A stretch of 64,000 nt of DNA from Phoenix dactylifera (taxonomy: Eukaryota > Streptophyta > Magnoliopsida > Arecales > Arecaceae). Positions 1 to 12,335 of this stretch are shown here, piece after piece; position 1 is the stretch's first letter; the number at the start of each line of letters is the position of its first letter. Location of the stretch: the NCBI RefSeq assembly GCF_009389715.1, contig NC_052400.1:3100001-3164000 (forward strand), given 5' to 3'. The notes beneath the pieces were generated by a model. It had not been told where the DNA came from, searched no databases, and saw nothing but the letters and a program-made list of their open reading frames with translations. The position numbers and the translations under genes were made by a program.

Positions 1-410
1 CCACGACATACATGTACATTTCAGTGGTCCCTCGGACCCTTTTAAACCTTATCCCTCATCCAATAATTTACCACACCGCCAAAGAACAACGAGACAGATG
101 GTAAAGCAGAGGATCCCCAAAAGATTTCAAAGCTTAAGCCCCCCATGTCTTCCCTTGTCCTCTCCTTGCAAAGCCATGGAAACTCCATGATCCAGAATTT
201 GGAACACAAATCAAGCAAGAAAGACTTCTTCTTTTCATGTCAGGTTGCAATTGTCTATACCAAGAACTCACCATATTATTACCATTCTCTCTCTAGTCTC
301 TCTATATATAAAGCAAAGAGAGATCAGGAAACATAAGAAACTTATATTACTAGTTATATTAAGGCAAGACTACATATAATGTCGCCATGATGAAGCTAAT
401 AAGGGAAGAA
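1..410. other. 3' flank of the OXS3-like gene, no gene seen
   Basis: AT-rich sequence with several short direct and palindromic AT runs. It lies downstream of the minus-strand OXS3-like stop codon and probably contains that gene's 3' UTR and poly(A) site. I see no convincing second gene; the short open frames here have no recognisable protein signature. Confidence 0.5.
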
Positions 411-1352
411 CTAAACGTTCTGGAGATCAGAGAGGGAGAAGGACCTAGGGGATCTAAAAGCCTTCTTGATCTTTCTTCCTTTGGTGCCATGGGGTGGAAG
501 GGGAGCCAATGTGGATGCTTCTCCACTGCTCCTCTGGTCGCCTTCGGCGTCCTCTTCCTCCTCCTCCTCCTCCTCCTCCTCCTCTGCGATGCGAAGAGGC
601 GGCAGAGGTGGAGCGAGTGAGGCGTAGGAAGCTCTTCTTGGTTTGGAAGCCATCAGCAGCCGCCGCCTCTTGTTGAAGGGATTTTCTGGCTTCGTGAGGT
701 CTCTCGCGGTCGCGGCGGCCACATCCGCCAGGCTCGCAAACGATTTTGATTTCCCGGAGAAGAAATTCGACAGCCCTCGCCTGCAAAGATCGAAACACAG
801 AAGAACGTAATTTTTCTTAAAGAAGATTACTATGTTTGTCCAAGATCGATCGACTTCGAGAGATTAAACAAAAGAAAAAAAATCGTAGAAACAAAATAAT
901 ATACATCCAGCAAAAATTCTAAGTGATATGAAAGCCACAAAGATCTCATGACAAATTAATTATTTTTTCTTTTTAAAGAAAAAGTAGAAAAGGAAGAAAG
1001 GAATTGTTGCTCACTTGATGGGAAGGGACTCCTCTAAGGAATCCAAGGAACCGAGAGCCCCATCCTTTGCCTTGCTCTGAACTTCCTCATCGTCGCCGTC
1101 CTTCACCGACGACGAATCCGACGACTGGAATCCGATGGAAGAGGTCTCGGAGGAGTCCTCCTTCACCTTCTCCTCTATAAAGAACCGATTCCTCTCCTCC
1201 TCCTCCTCCTCCTCCTGCTGCTGTTCGTCCCCTTTGCTGCTGCCGTTGTCTCCGTGCTGCTGTTGCTGCAGGTACGCCGGGAGGCTGACGTGGTCCTTCA
1301 TCCCCACCGTGCCCCCCCCGGCCACCTCGACGCCGGCGAAAACCAGAGACAT
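411..1352 (-). CDS. OXIDATIVE STRESS 3-like (OXS3/O3L family) protein, two exons
   Basis: Two coding exons, 1352-1015 and 780-411, joined by a 234-bp GT-AG intron, give a 235-residue protein; the phases join cleanly (PIK|RGLSNFF). What is seen: an N-terminal VGMKDHVSLPAY segment, a Gln/Glu-rich low-complexity stretch, Ser-rich SSIGFQSSDSSS, then LDSLEESLPIKRGLSNFFSG and KSKSFASLADV across the splice junction, KPENPFNKRRR, an acidic Glu run and a C-terminal SFSLSDLQ. The LD-LEESLPIKRGLS/GKSKSF block, a KPENP(F/Y)NK motif and the SFSLxDLQ end are hallmarks of the plant OXS3/OXS3-like family, nuclear stress-tolerance proteins implicated in oxidative and heavy-metal responses. The start is the first ATG of the open frame. 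Molecular activity is unknown for the family. The Glu tract is encoded by a (CTC)n-type repeat on the plus strand and is likely length-variable. Confidence 0.85.
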
Positions 1353-1920
1353 CCCCCTCCTCCTCTACCCCTCGTTCCTCCCGTCCTCCGCCTCAGCTCC
1401 CTAGTCATCAATCGGACGGCTGGCGGCGGCGGAGGGGACAGGATAAGGGGGCGGCGGCTGCTCCTGGGGCCCAACTTAGCGCGGGGTAATGGCCATGCCC
1501 TCTGCTCTCTCTCTCAGTCTCTCTCTCTCGCCTCAACCGGACTTAATATTTTTCTTTCTTTCTTCAAGTCAGATAGGGGTAGAGAACGAAATGAGAGAGA
1601 GAGAGAGAAAGAGAAGGGACCAAGGGAAATAGAAGCAGAGGGGCCGTAGCGACGGGCTTTGACACGTTCCTGCGGGCTCTCAAACGCGTCTCCCTTTGCG
1701 ACAGTGACGCAGCCCTCATAAAACCGCACCCTCTCCCTCTTTCTCTCTCTCTTTCTCCGGGCTCCGGGGGTTTACAACGACCCAGACGCATAGAAATGCA
1801 CGATGGGATACGCGTCCACTCTATCGAGCCGGGATTAGATTTATCAACCTGATATGGTGGGATTGCTGTTTTTAAATGGTGAGATAGAGAGAGCCAAATG
1901 CATGTACATGTTCCCATTTC
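1353..1920 (-). promoter_or_regulatory. 5' UTR/promoter of the OXS3-like gene, GAGA/CT-rich
   Basis: Directly upstream of the OXS3-like ATG. It contains three GA/CT dinucleotide-rich clusters (about 1500-1533, 1590-1615 and 1729-1757) in otherwise GC-rich DNA, a usual composition for plant core promoters and 5' UTRs. No unambiguous TATA box is close to the ATG. A CTATATAG on the minus strand near 1974-1981 is the nearest candidate, about 620 bp upstream, and would imply a long leader. The transcription start is not resolved. Confidence 0.45.
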
Positions 1921-2878
1921 AGGCTGCTAGCACTTGAACATGATGAAAATGTTAGAAATTCCTGCAGCTTAAGCTATATAGAATACAAATTGCACCATCA
2001 AAAACATGCCAAGATCAACTAGATTTGAGAAAATGCAAGATATATTTTGCTTGATATTCTTTTAGATTTGGGTGTTTATAGATCATATGTAATTCTCATT
2101 CAAGATTCAACATGTTTAGTGAATACATGTAATATGATATCATCAATTCTTCATTGCACCACATTCATAATAAAAGAAAATGTAATGGTGTGTTCTGATT
2201 GATCTTCTCGATTGCCTCTAAATCAATCAGACAAGAAATTGTGTAAGAGAATAGAGTTGTCGATGATCTCCTATTTGTCGGATCTAAAGAACAATGTAAT
2301 GCCTTTTGTGACCAAAAAAGACAACAAGCCATCAAAATCAACAAGACAAGTAGAAAAAGACATGGATAGCCTAAAACCTTAGATATAGAAAATATCTTAA
2401 ATTTAGGTAAGTATTACATGTTTACTGGGTAGGGTTTTGATCGAACCCTTATGTAACATAATACAACAATATTGTTAATTTTAGGTGACATGCAAGGGAG
2501 CGATTTAGATGTAGGTTTCACTCATTTAAACATATTAAACCTTGCAAATAGCAAAATGCTCAAAAATTCATACAATGTATATCTAGATCATTACCAACTT
2601 ATCATGGCATGAGGCTCGCTGAAAAGGAGTTGCAATGGCATATTCCAATTAATATTTTAATACATAAACCATTGATATATAAGAAAGGGGAAGGAAAATA
2701 ATAAGAATGCTAGTAATGTTTGACATCAAATTTTTAAGGAACATTGCTGGAGAGCAAAAGTTGATGACAAAGATCTCTAATGATGCTTTGAATCTAATAA
2801 ATGAAGCAATGCTTTTTTTTATCCATTAAAGAGAATTTAGAAAAAAAGAATCTTTTATAATGACAAATGTATAACACC
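1921..2878. other. AT-rich intergenic DNA
   Basis: Nearly 1 kb of AT-rich sequence with no long open frame, no splice-consistent coding signal and no clear repeat boundary. It ends at the ACC duplication that flanks the CACTA element. Confidence 0.6.
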
Positions 2879-3689
2879 CACTACAAGAACATTTGGCATT
2901 GCCAATGCTTTTTAATGGAATTGCCTATACGAAAAGGTGTCGTGAGTCAGATTTTCGACGCTTTCTAAAGCATTGCAAAAGCGTCGACAATGCTACCATG
3001 AGTTATAACACATGATGCTAAAGCATCGTTAATGTATATTTTAATGAAGCTTTAAAGCGTTGCAAGAGTAAATTATTTTTTTAAAAAATATTTAAAAAAT
3101 TTTAAAACTCTGTATATAAATATATACACCAAACACATACATAACAGAAGTCATATAATAATACATGTAATATATATAGAAATAGCAAATATTTATATTG
3201 TCAAATATAATTACATTTACGTTGTCAAACACGATTGAAAATCAATTTACTACTCAATGTGCTTCGAAAAACATAAAAAATATATACATAAAATTTCTAA
3301 AAAAATAGTCTAAGGGCTACATGGGGTCGATGGTAGCATTATCATCATCTTTACGACTATAGAAAGTATCAGAAATCTACAAAGAAAAGATAAAAATTTT
3401 AAAAGTTAAGAATACAAAAATCTCAAAGTATTACAAATTATTAAACTCGTACAAAAATGCATGATAATTATGTAAAATATTTAAATTGATGTAGTTATAT
3501 ATCTGACGAGGGACAAACCTATACAACAAAGATGCAATTTGGTCAAGTTGAACCCTCAAATATTGTATCTCTATCTGATAACTCTGCCTCATCTCCGTCT
3601 GATGGCTCTACCTCATCTCTGTTTGATAGCTCTGCCTGTTCTCCTCCATCTCTGCCTTCACACTATAAACCTTTGCAGTGCTGCTATTA

Positions 3690-4545
3690 TGTCTAGCATT
3701 CTAGGTATATCTGTTTACCGCAAACAACTGAGTGGGGGCAACTTCAATACCATAATTCTTCACTCGACCATAACACTTCAGTCCCATCAATTCAGCGAAC
3801 ACATGAGCTTCGATTGACTGGTCTTAGCAGATGACGATGATTTTCCGACACGTTCTGCAATAAAGAATGTAGCCTCGTCATATATTTTAGAAAAAAAAGT
3901 CACATATTAATTATTAAAAAAATAAAGCTACAAATCGTTGCACAAATCGATTATCAATATACACAACTATCTCTCTCGACTCCTTCCGGACAAAGCTGTA
4001 ATTTCGGTGGGTATGAGTCATCCTATAGAACTGCATCTTACTAGACTCTCGCCTATGCTCTTCCACCTACAACAAAAAGTATATATTATAAACTACATTA
4101 TCCATAATACGTAATATATGATAAAAGGTACACGGTTCATGAAACACATTATATGATTCATGATATACATTATATGATACACGATATACGATACTTGATA
4201 CATAGTTCAATATGAAGAATAAAGTTTCAGTTTGAATTAAAGAAGTCAAAAAGTTTTAATAATACTCATAAGTATCATGATACATTGTACATGATACATG
4301 TTACATAGTTTCATTAAGAAGCATAAGTGTTTCAATATAAAACAAAAGGCAATCATGTGAGAAGAGTTTCAATATAAGTATTCATTGAGTAGTTTGAAAT
4401 ATGACAAAAAAACTTAAAAAATATATACGAATTTATCTCTATGCCTCACATAACTCTTGGAGCCTGATGTGTGAGGAACCACCTGAGATGCCTGTATAGC
4501 TCTACCAATATCGAAATATGTCTGCCAAAAAAAGTAAATAATATA
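3690..4545 (-). pseudogene. Decayed TNPA/Ptta-like transposase exons inside the CACTA element
   Basis: Minus-strand translation gives three coding-like blocks separated by intron-like AT-rich DNA. Near 4540-4440 is a block containing VVPHTSGSKSY, matching the IPHTxGSKSF-type motif of plant En/Spm Ptta proteins. At about 4067-3925, after a TTGTAG acceptor, is a block with HRRESSKMQFYRMTHTHR and FVRKESREI, matching the family's F..THt...gsfvd.rs.e motif. At about 3830-3695 is a block with VFAELMGLKCYGRV and a following NYGIEVAPTQLFAV. Stops after each block and the missing remainder mark it as non-functional. Exon edges are estimates. The identification rests on motif recall, not on an alignment. 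Confidence 0.6.
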
Positions 4546-4830
4546 ATATATTCGATGTATATATTTGCAATCTATATTAATAATAAATACAATATAAGAT
4601 ATTCAAAGAGTATACATAATCTGTCCTCTATCAGAAAATCAGTAATGAAAAAGCTTCCTCCATTGATGATAGTATACATCAGGAGGACAATTATGACTCC
4701 TCCTCTATTATACTATCGCCCTTGTAGTCCATCTTCAACTTCTCTTTATATTCTTTTCATTTGCGGTTGAGAGACTTTAGTGACCAATCATGGCTCTCTA
4801 GAGGGAGCATAAACTTACTATAAGCGTTGA

Positions 4831-4920
4831 GACCAACAAAGAGGGAAAGGAGGAGAAGGAGACCGGCAAAGAGGGAAAGGAGGAGAAGGAGACCGATAGA
4901 GAGGCAAAGGCGGAGCTCAG
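4831..4920. repeat. 30-bp minisatellite, three units, inside the CACTA element
   Basis: Units at 4831-4860, 4861-4890 and 4891-4920 share the pattern GACC..CAAAGAGGGAAAGG. The first two differ at only two bases and the third is more diverged. The period is a multiple of three, so the plus strand reads as a 10-residue Lys/Glu repeat, but no initiation context supports translation. Confidence 0.85.
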
Positions 4921-5335
4921 CGGTGGCAGTGTTACTCTAGATTAGAGAGAAAAGGGGACTGATCAATGGTGGGTCAGTTGATGAAATTGGGAAAATATAT
5001 CGAACCCAACGATGCTTATAAGCGTCATCTTGTTATTGGCTTTCAACAATGCTTATTCGCATCGTCTTATTATTTGCTCCCGATGATGCTTGTAGAAAAG
5101 TGTCAGTAAATCATCCCCGATGCTTATGTGCGTCATCTAATTATTGGCTTCCAACAACGCTTACTAAAAAGCATCGGGATAACCACTTCCTCAACTCCCG
5201 ACGTTTTTAAGTGTCATAATATACCGACGTTAGTAAAAAGCATCGGCAAATTTTGGCGCGATAACCAAATTACCGTTGCTTCTTTCTAGCATTGGCAGAT
5301 CACAGTCGAAAATTTCTATTTTTTCTGTAGTAACC

Positions 5336-8300
5336 TCGAGACACCATTATTATTTAAGAACTACATGGAACCTACACTTAGCATCCACTTGGCATAAAAT
5401 TTGTGGCTACCCATACATCATCATTCTGGCACTAGATACTAGACACTCCACGTGTAGGTATTTCTACGTGATAATAGTTCAACTTGAGCATAGTTTCTTA
5501 TATGCCATGAAAGCTATAACAGCACCACCAGCCACATGGTGCTCATCCAAAAATAGATTTATAAATCACAATTCTAGATGTGGTCAAAAATTTGCAGCGT
5601 AGTTTTTCGCAAAATTATAATGGAGTTATGGATAAGAGATTATGTCACAATGTCGATAAAATTATAAGTAAACATCGGTAAATCTATGATATATCTCAAT
5701 TTACAGTTGTTGATAAACTTTTATGCACAAGATTAACTTTAATTGGCTTAGTTAGAAAATGATATATTCTAAGTAAAACAGAACTTTATAAAAAAGAAAA
5801 GATACCCATGGTGACTCCCTCTTGCGTGCTGCCATATAAAATATTTTTATTATACTATAAGCACAAATATACCCATGCGCTCTTAAGTGTACATACAAGA
5901 GGATGTCAAGGGGCCAAGCTAGATATAAGAATATTTTTTTTGAACTTTAAATGTAAGGGCATGAGGTTGAACTTCAATCCAATTTTAGGCTTAAGCTTAA
6001 AAAACTTGAAAATAAGAGAGTTTAGCCCAATTTGAGTTCTGGTTGCTTCCATGACCACCTCTATAGTAGGAAGTTACATGCTGAAATTATTATTTTAATT
6101 TTTAAACTTAATTTTAACTTGAATGTTATAGCGTTTATTAGCATTTATTTCAAAGATTTTTTTAGCTGCTTCATACTTTCACTGTATTTATATCACAAAT
6201 GCACAATTTCTAAGTTTTTCATTGTGTTACTTCATAAAATATCACTGTGTTTCTTTCATGAACAATAGTAAGAAACCAATTCTGCAATGACCTAATATCA
6301 TATAAATGATTGATAGCGATGCCCTTGGGATATGCTCAACCTATTTGCAACTACCAATCCTTATCCATTTAGGTTTCTCTCCATTGTTTATCTAGCGTGA
6401 TTTCTCTCTAGTCTTGGTCATATTATTCAGCACCTAATCTCCAAAATTTATCCATTCCTCTAATCTCTCTCGCTATGCCTTTTTATTTTGTTCATTGTTT
6501 TTAGTCTAAACGACCATAGTATGCGCATGTGCACTAATTTCAATAAAGATTTTGTTTCTGATAAAGGATTATGCCCTAAACAAGAACAGCACCAGATTTC
6601 CTGAAACACACATAAGCTGTTTTAATTAGGCCTATGAGTAGGACTGTTACATTTTAAGTTTATCTATTGCTATTCATTAAAGGAGGAACTTTAAATAAAC
6701 AGGTCAAAGTTAATTCTTGTGGTTGTATAGCTTCATGGAAAATTTGAGTTGGCTTTAGCTCCTGTTGAGAAGAGATTTGCTCATTAAAAAAAAAGAGGAT
6801 TGCCCCTTCAATTGTGGTGATAGTTGATGTTCGCATGAAAAATGGTTATGAAATTTCTGCAGTTAAACATATGTGCTGGAACTCTTCGGGTTGATAAGGA
6901 TGAACCTCGCATGAAGAGAGCTTTATCAATAATACCTCATCAAAGAACAACCATTTCAACTAATCCTTGTTTATCAGCATGGGCATTTAGATAATTTCCA
7001 ACACTATGGGCATATTGCTTTGGCAAAAAAGGCCCAGGGACAGTATCATTATATTCTGTGGTTGGGTTTTTAGATGCGAGAGGACTTAAATGGGTACCGG
7101 GAGACAGATATTCTAAGCAAGGTTATTATAAAGTTGAGGAAGTAGGGGGAGAGGGGAGGGAAGATGTGGTCAATGGACACTAGACAACCAAATTGCTTGG
7201 AGGTTGGTTGGGTTTGGACCAAATAAGATCCCCATCATCATTACCATCTTAAATGTTCCACCATTTGTCCCCCACCTTATCTCCTATCTTGTGAAAAAGT
7301 TATGAACCATCCGTTGCATGAGATTTTCATATATCTTACGAAGCAATAGGGTATTTTCAATGCATGAAATTGAACTGCCTCCCACTTCCATAGAAGTGGG
7401 GAAAGATATGTAGAATCTTTTGCTTGAGGAACATGGCCTGCAACTATTATATTAGTCACAAAAGAAAAAGAAAAACAGAGAGGGGAGAAGATATTACCAA
7501 GGAGGAAAGAATAGATGGATGGTTGGTTGGTATATAGAATTTAAATTAATATATTCCCTGTAGATTACGAAAGATAAGGTGAGTGATGTTTTGTCCGGAA
7601 GTTGTTGCACGCAAGTGGGCTCCGCATGGAAAAGGATGGACGGAATGCTTATCCATGGTATGTCTCTGCTTGCTCAGTTTATACTTCCTTTCCTATTCAA
7701 GGATTCTCGTGATTGTCCCTAACCATTGCATGGATAAAGATATCCTCCCATGGGTATTCTGTTCTCTTTCCGGCATTCTCCCAGGCATATCTTGGCCACC
7801 TTCCTACGATGGTGTGATCTAATCCAGTGGTGGAGATAGGAAGGTGCATGTTGAACCTTTTGCTTTATTTTCTGATTCTCACGAATATATTTACTCTAAA
7901 GTGGTATAATAAAATCAAATTTACCTAAAAAAAAGAGACTCCTCTCTTGACTTGATTGTATCAAACACTGGACCTTACAATAATTCTACATACAAGAACG
8001 TTCGAACTTGGCATGATCCCACCAGTTGCAAGAAAAGAAAGTTCATAGTCCGGTGCAAACGTGCAAGACGGACTTGTGCTGGCCTACTCTGTATTAAAAG
8101 AGATTGCTATTCTTTTGGTGAAGGATAAAGATCGGACTGTGGGTCAAATAGGCTTGAGGACTTAGAAGGCACGGCGGTAAAGGAGAACACATTATTACAT
8201 TAATGTGCTACGTAACCATGGAACATGTGTTGGAGTCCAAAGTTCACAAGATTGTTTGAAATATATATATATTATAAAACGGATAAGATCGACAGTACGA

Positions 8301-9949
8301 CTGTACGAGGGAGACAAAATGGCAAAGAGACTTGGTAGCATAAATGAACATTGCGTGAAACTATTTAGAAAAGAAGCCAGTGATAGAAGATTACAAGCTG
8401 GCAGGCCCAGATAAATTGTGACATAGGATTTATTAGGTGAAGGTGAAACATTTAAAGGGCAAAAAAAAGGGAATGGGGTAAAATTCACAGACCCGTCCAT
8501 TAGAAGTCCTGCTGAGTCCTCTGGTTTGACATGTTCCACTGGAAGGCATAGGCAGATTGGATCTATATAGCCGGTACTACTATGACTGATAACAATACAT
8601 CCCGGACAGTGGGAGAAACAATTGATCAATTCCAGTGGTGTCAGGTTATCATGATCGTCCCTGAAGGACCACCTCAAATGCATCCAAATAATTGAGAACC
8701 ATCCATCTAGGCATCATTTAAATTGAATCTGCCGCAGCATGAACCCTACTCAGTCTCCACTGCAGCAGCAGCCGGAGACCGTCCCCATAACTACGAACTT
8801 CATAGGCATATAATTGATGAGAGAAAGGAAGATGGAGTAGTTATTGATTGAACTAGGTCCACCAGCTCAACAGTGGACCAATTAGACTACAAAAGAACAC
8901 ACTTATGCACGGACGAAAAGAAAAGAAAAATTATTGCCTACTCTGTGTCCACTATGTGGCCATGGATGCAGGCAATAATAGTCATTAGTTCTTATGGGCC
9001 CTATTTATCAAGTATATATCTTAGCAGACCACCATGGAAACAAGCGACATGCACGGTTATGTTAGTACATATAGTATAGGTAATAATATCCGAAAAAGAA
9101 ATGGAAGGAAAGAAGAGCCATACAGATGTATCCCTTGGTTGGATTGGTCTACTGCTGAACTGGTGGATTTGGTCCAACCAATAATTTACCAACCCGGCAT
9201 CGAATCATCTGAATAAGGGTCAATATCAAGAATACTGCAATCCAATAGCATGAGAATTGGCCGCCATGGTGGGTGAGGACACATGAGGGCCAGAAGAGGC
9301 TCCACGCTTTCTTCATCCCACCAGCTTCTGAGAAAAAGAGTGGTCACATAGAAAACTACTACAAAGCTGAGGCATAAAATGGCGAGCATCGATTTAGCCA
9401 GAAAATCTGGAGCCTTGACTCGTTTGATGGGTGAAGATCTCAATGATCGGAAGGAGAGCTGGAATCTATAATGTAGTTGTAGGTAGTGAGACCCTTCTGG
9501 GAGAAGATGGTAGAATTGCTGACCTGATAAGAAACTGGACTCATTTGAGATGCACTAAAACGCCCGATGGTGGCGCTGTTTCATCGGACAGCATCCAGGG
9601 TTACACCATCCACCACGGCGTGTGATGAGATGAAACCTGAACAAAAACATTACTTTTGAATCAACTTTTCCGAACGCTGATGAACATTTTTTGAAGGCGT
9701 AGGTTGCGGACACTCGGCTACAAGCTGGAACATGCAAGGAAAGAGGATCCGAGGCTGATGAGGTTTACTGCTATTAGTTCACATTTTGGATGATGTATTA
9801 CATAATTTTTGTTGCAACATGCATAACAAGATTGACAAGCAAACCAAACCAAACCAATCTGATTGCATGGAACAGAAATAAAGGGGATGTTCCACCTAAA
9901 TTGAGAAGCATAATAACAAAGGCTTATAACTCTGCAATAAGTAATGCTA
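5336..9949. other. Intergenic DNA without a recognisable gene
   Basis: About 4.6 kb of AT-rich sequence with many stops in all frames. Scattered open frames (for example 5276-5602, 8195-8683 minus, and 9186-9443 minus with a hydrophobic segment) have no family signature. No transposon ends with target duplications were found here. Confidence 0.55.
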
Positions 9950-10112
9950 GGGGCTCTCATTATGTGCGCATGAACAATTTTCTTGCCATGCAGCAAGAGT
10001 GAATTAGTGCAACTCACAGGATTTATTGGCAACATGGTTTGGTTAAGCATGGACTTGCCAAACCAGCAGTTGAAGCCTGATGAACTTTTCATGCGCGCAT
10101 AATAGGAGCCCC
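9950..10112. mobile_element. Short inverted-repeat (MITE-like) element, about 163 bp
   Basis: The left arm reads GGGGCTCTCATTATG then GCGCATGAA, and the right arm read on the other strand gives GGGGCTCCTATTATG then GCGCATGAA, so about 28 bp match with few differences. The similarity weakly extends outward (AATGCTA versus AAAGCTTC). No target-site duplication is clear, so the superfamily is unassigned. It could be a MITE or a palindromic relic of a larger element. Confidence 0.6.
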
Positions 10113-10747
10113 GAAGCTTTTTCCTTCTAACTGCAAGCAGAAGAAAATATTGCCATGAGAAAATAAAAGATATGGAAGCCAATATTCTTGAGCAAACAAC
10201 CACCAAATACTTGAATTTTCCAGATATAACAATACTAGCAGGGAAGCATAAATTTGAGTATCAAAAGAAGATGAATTGGACAAGGCTCACACTTAAACAG
10301 GAGCTTGTCAAGGAATGACAAATGCATCATCGCAAAAATAATTACATGAAGGCTACAGACATACAAAAGAACATCTGCAATCTGATATTCATAAAAATTC
10401 CTTATGTTGTTGCTTTTCAGCATTAAAACATCCCTCTGCTTCTCAATTCAAGTCTTACCCCGTTTCTTCATAAGACAAACGTCATTTTGACAATGCAGCA
10501 GCCTGTGGAAGGTACTATTTAGGATGGTAAAGCTGTATTCTTTGTCATTCCATCAAGATGTGACTCCCGATCAAATTGGCATGGTTATTCTGAAAGTGAA
10601 TGACAAAGAAGCTAAATCTCACAGTATCTCATCTCCATTTCTTTTGGCATTAATAATTACCTCTTAATTCGGTCCTTTGTGACAAACTCTAAGCACACAA
10701 TCTAAATACACTCATATCAATTGTTTGCCTAACTTTTCTGCATGTAA

Positions 10748-11470
10748 TCACCATGGAGAGCATACTTGCAAACATGAACTATTGACAAAGAGCAACAATT
10801 TATACTATTGAGAAATGCAAATGGGCCATACAGCAGGCCATAGTCAACTCCTCACCATGCATCATATTTTGTGCTAACAAGAATTGAAAGCATTTCTTTT
10901 TCTTCCATTTATGCAACAGCTCTTTCTTGCACATAATGAAGCTTTTACAAAAGACCTCATAGATATTCACCTAACTTTTATATTACAGAGCCACTATGGC
11001 AAGCATATTTAGAAACAATAATTATCAACAAAGCACAACAAATTCTTCTATTGGAAATGCAAATGGGCCACGTGGTATGACATTGCCAACTCTTAATCAT
11101 GCATAATATTTTGTCCTGACAACAACAAAAACCATTTCTTTTTTCTTTTTCAGTTGTGCAAATTAGTTCTTTATTACATATGGTGAAGCTATTGCAAGAC
11201 TTCATAGATAATCACGTGACTTTTCGACACGAAATCACTATGGCAAGCATATTTAGAAACAATAATTATTGAAAAGGAGTGACAATTTGTGCTATTTGGA
11301 AACGCAAATGGGCCACATGACAAGTCATCATCAACTCCTCATTATGCATAGTCATTTTTGTTAACAACAATTGCTAACATTTATTCCTTTAATTTTTATC
11401 ATTTCTGCAACTTAGCTCTTTCTTGCATATACTGAAGCTTTTGCAAAAGATTTCGTAGATAATCTGATAA
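10748..11470. repeat. Three-unit tandem repeat, about 240-245 bp per unit
   Basis: Three consecutive diverged copies begin near 10748, 10988 and 11233. Shared landmarks in order are CACTATGGCAAGCATATTTA, then ATGCAAATGGGCCA, then CAACTC.T.ATGCAT, then TTTCTTGCACATA, then TGAAGCTTTTGCAAAAGA, then CATAGATAATC. Copies 2 and 3 are most alike, and copy 1 starts CACCATGGAGAGCATACTTG. No coding potential is seen. It lies about 4 kb downstream of the EXO70 stop codon. Confidence 0.82.
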
Positions 11471-12304
11471 ATAAAACCTTTCAAGTGAACTTTCCCACTC
11501 AGGAAAATGCTTTGATCTTTTATCTGTCCTGAACCAACAAAATATGGTGCACCCTTCTAAATCAGACTAACCTACTAAACCTTTCTTATCTTCAGGAACT
11601 CCATTTCCCTCAAACAATTAAACTATTCTTCCAACAGAATCTAGGAATTATTTGAGCTGCAAATGAATATTGAGCAGAGCAATATTAAATTTGACTCCCT
11701 AGAACCAATTTCAACCAATTGCTTAAAAATACTATCAGGGTCGTTACATACACTAAAGTTTATTTAGATTTTCTAATCTGGACTCCTACCAAATGTTCTA
11801 ACAATCCTGTCTTCTTAACCATCCTCTTGATGTATCCTAAAAGAAATATCCTTAAAACTCTCAACAAACTCGAAGCCTCTTATCACTGTTGTTGCTGCTG
11901 CTGTATCAATCTTTTCCAAAGCAAGTCAACTCATCTTCTCATGCATGCACAGGAGGCTTGGAGCATGCTATAATGTTGCTAATATGCGTCCCACCTCCAG
12001 TCTCCAATATCACTTGGCTCAGAGTATTTTAAGCCTCCATGAATCAAACACAATGAACCCTCTAAGACAAATCATCAATTCTAGGGTAATGCAAAAGGTA
12101 ACATTTGGAAACTCTATGTAAGTTATTCAGAGATCAGACAAAAGATTAGAATTTCTTAAAACCTTGGAATAAAAACTAAGCCCTCCAATTCAGAAAGAAA
12201 TCAGAACAAACACCGTATAAAAGCCAAAATATTAATAATTACAAAAGAAATTACATATACATGTGCATGTAGATGTTCACAATATGTATGCATATATGTG
12301 TATG

Positions 12305-12305
<1 letters not shown>

Positions 12306-12333
<28 letters not shown>
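12306..12333. repeat. (GA)n microsatellite
   Basis: About 14 uninterrupted GA dinucleotides. It explains the artefactual Ser/Leu open frame on the minus strand. Confidence 0.95.

Positions 12334-12335
<2 letters not shown>

Larger units (their letters stand above)
2879..5332. mobile_element. CACTA (En/Spm) DNA transposon, 2454 bp, 3-bp TSD
   Basis: The left end begins CACTACAAGAAC and the right end, read on the opposite strand, begins TACTACAGAAAAAA. Both ends are flanked by ACC (2876-2878 and 5333-5335), the 3-bp target-site duplication expected of CACTA elements. Subterminal regions carry many copies in both orientations of a short motif around AAAGCGTCG / GCATCG / ATGCTTATAAGCGTC, typical transposase-binding subterminal repeats. 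The middle holds degenerate minus-strand exons resembling TNPA/Ptta transposase and no TNP2-type gene, so the element is probably non-autonomous. The right terminal CACTA has mutated to TACTA, consistent with an immobile copy. Confidence 0.88.
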
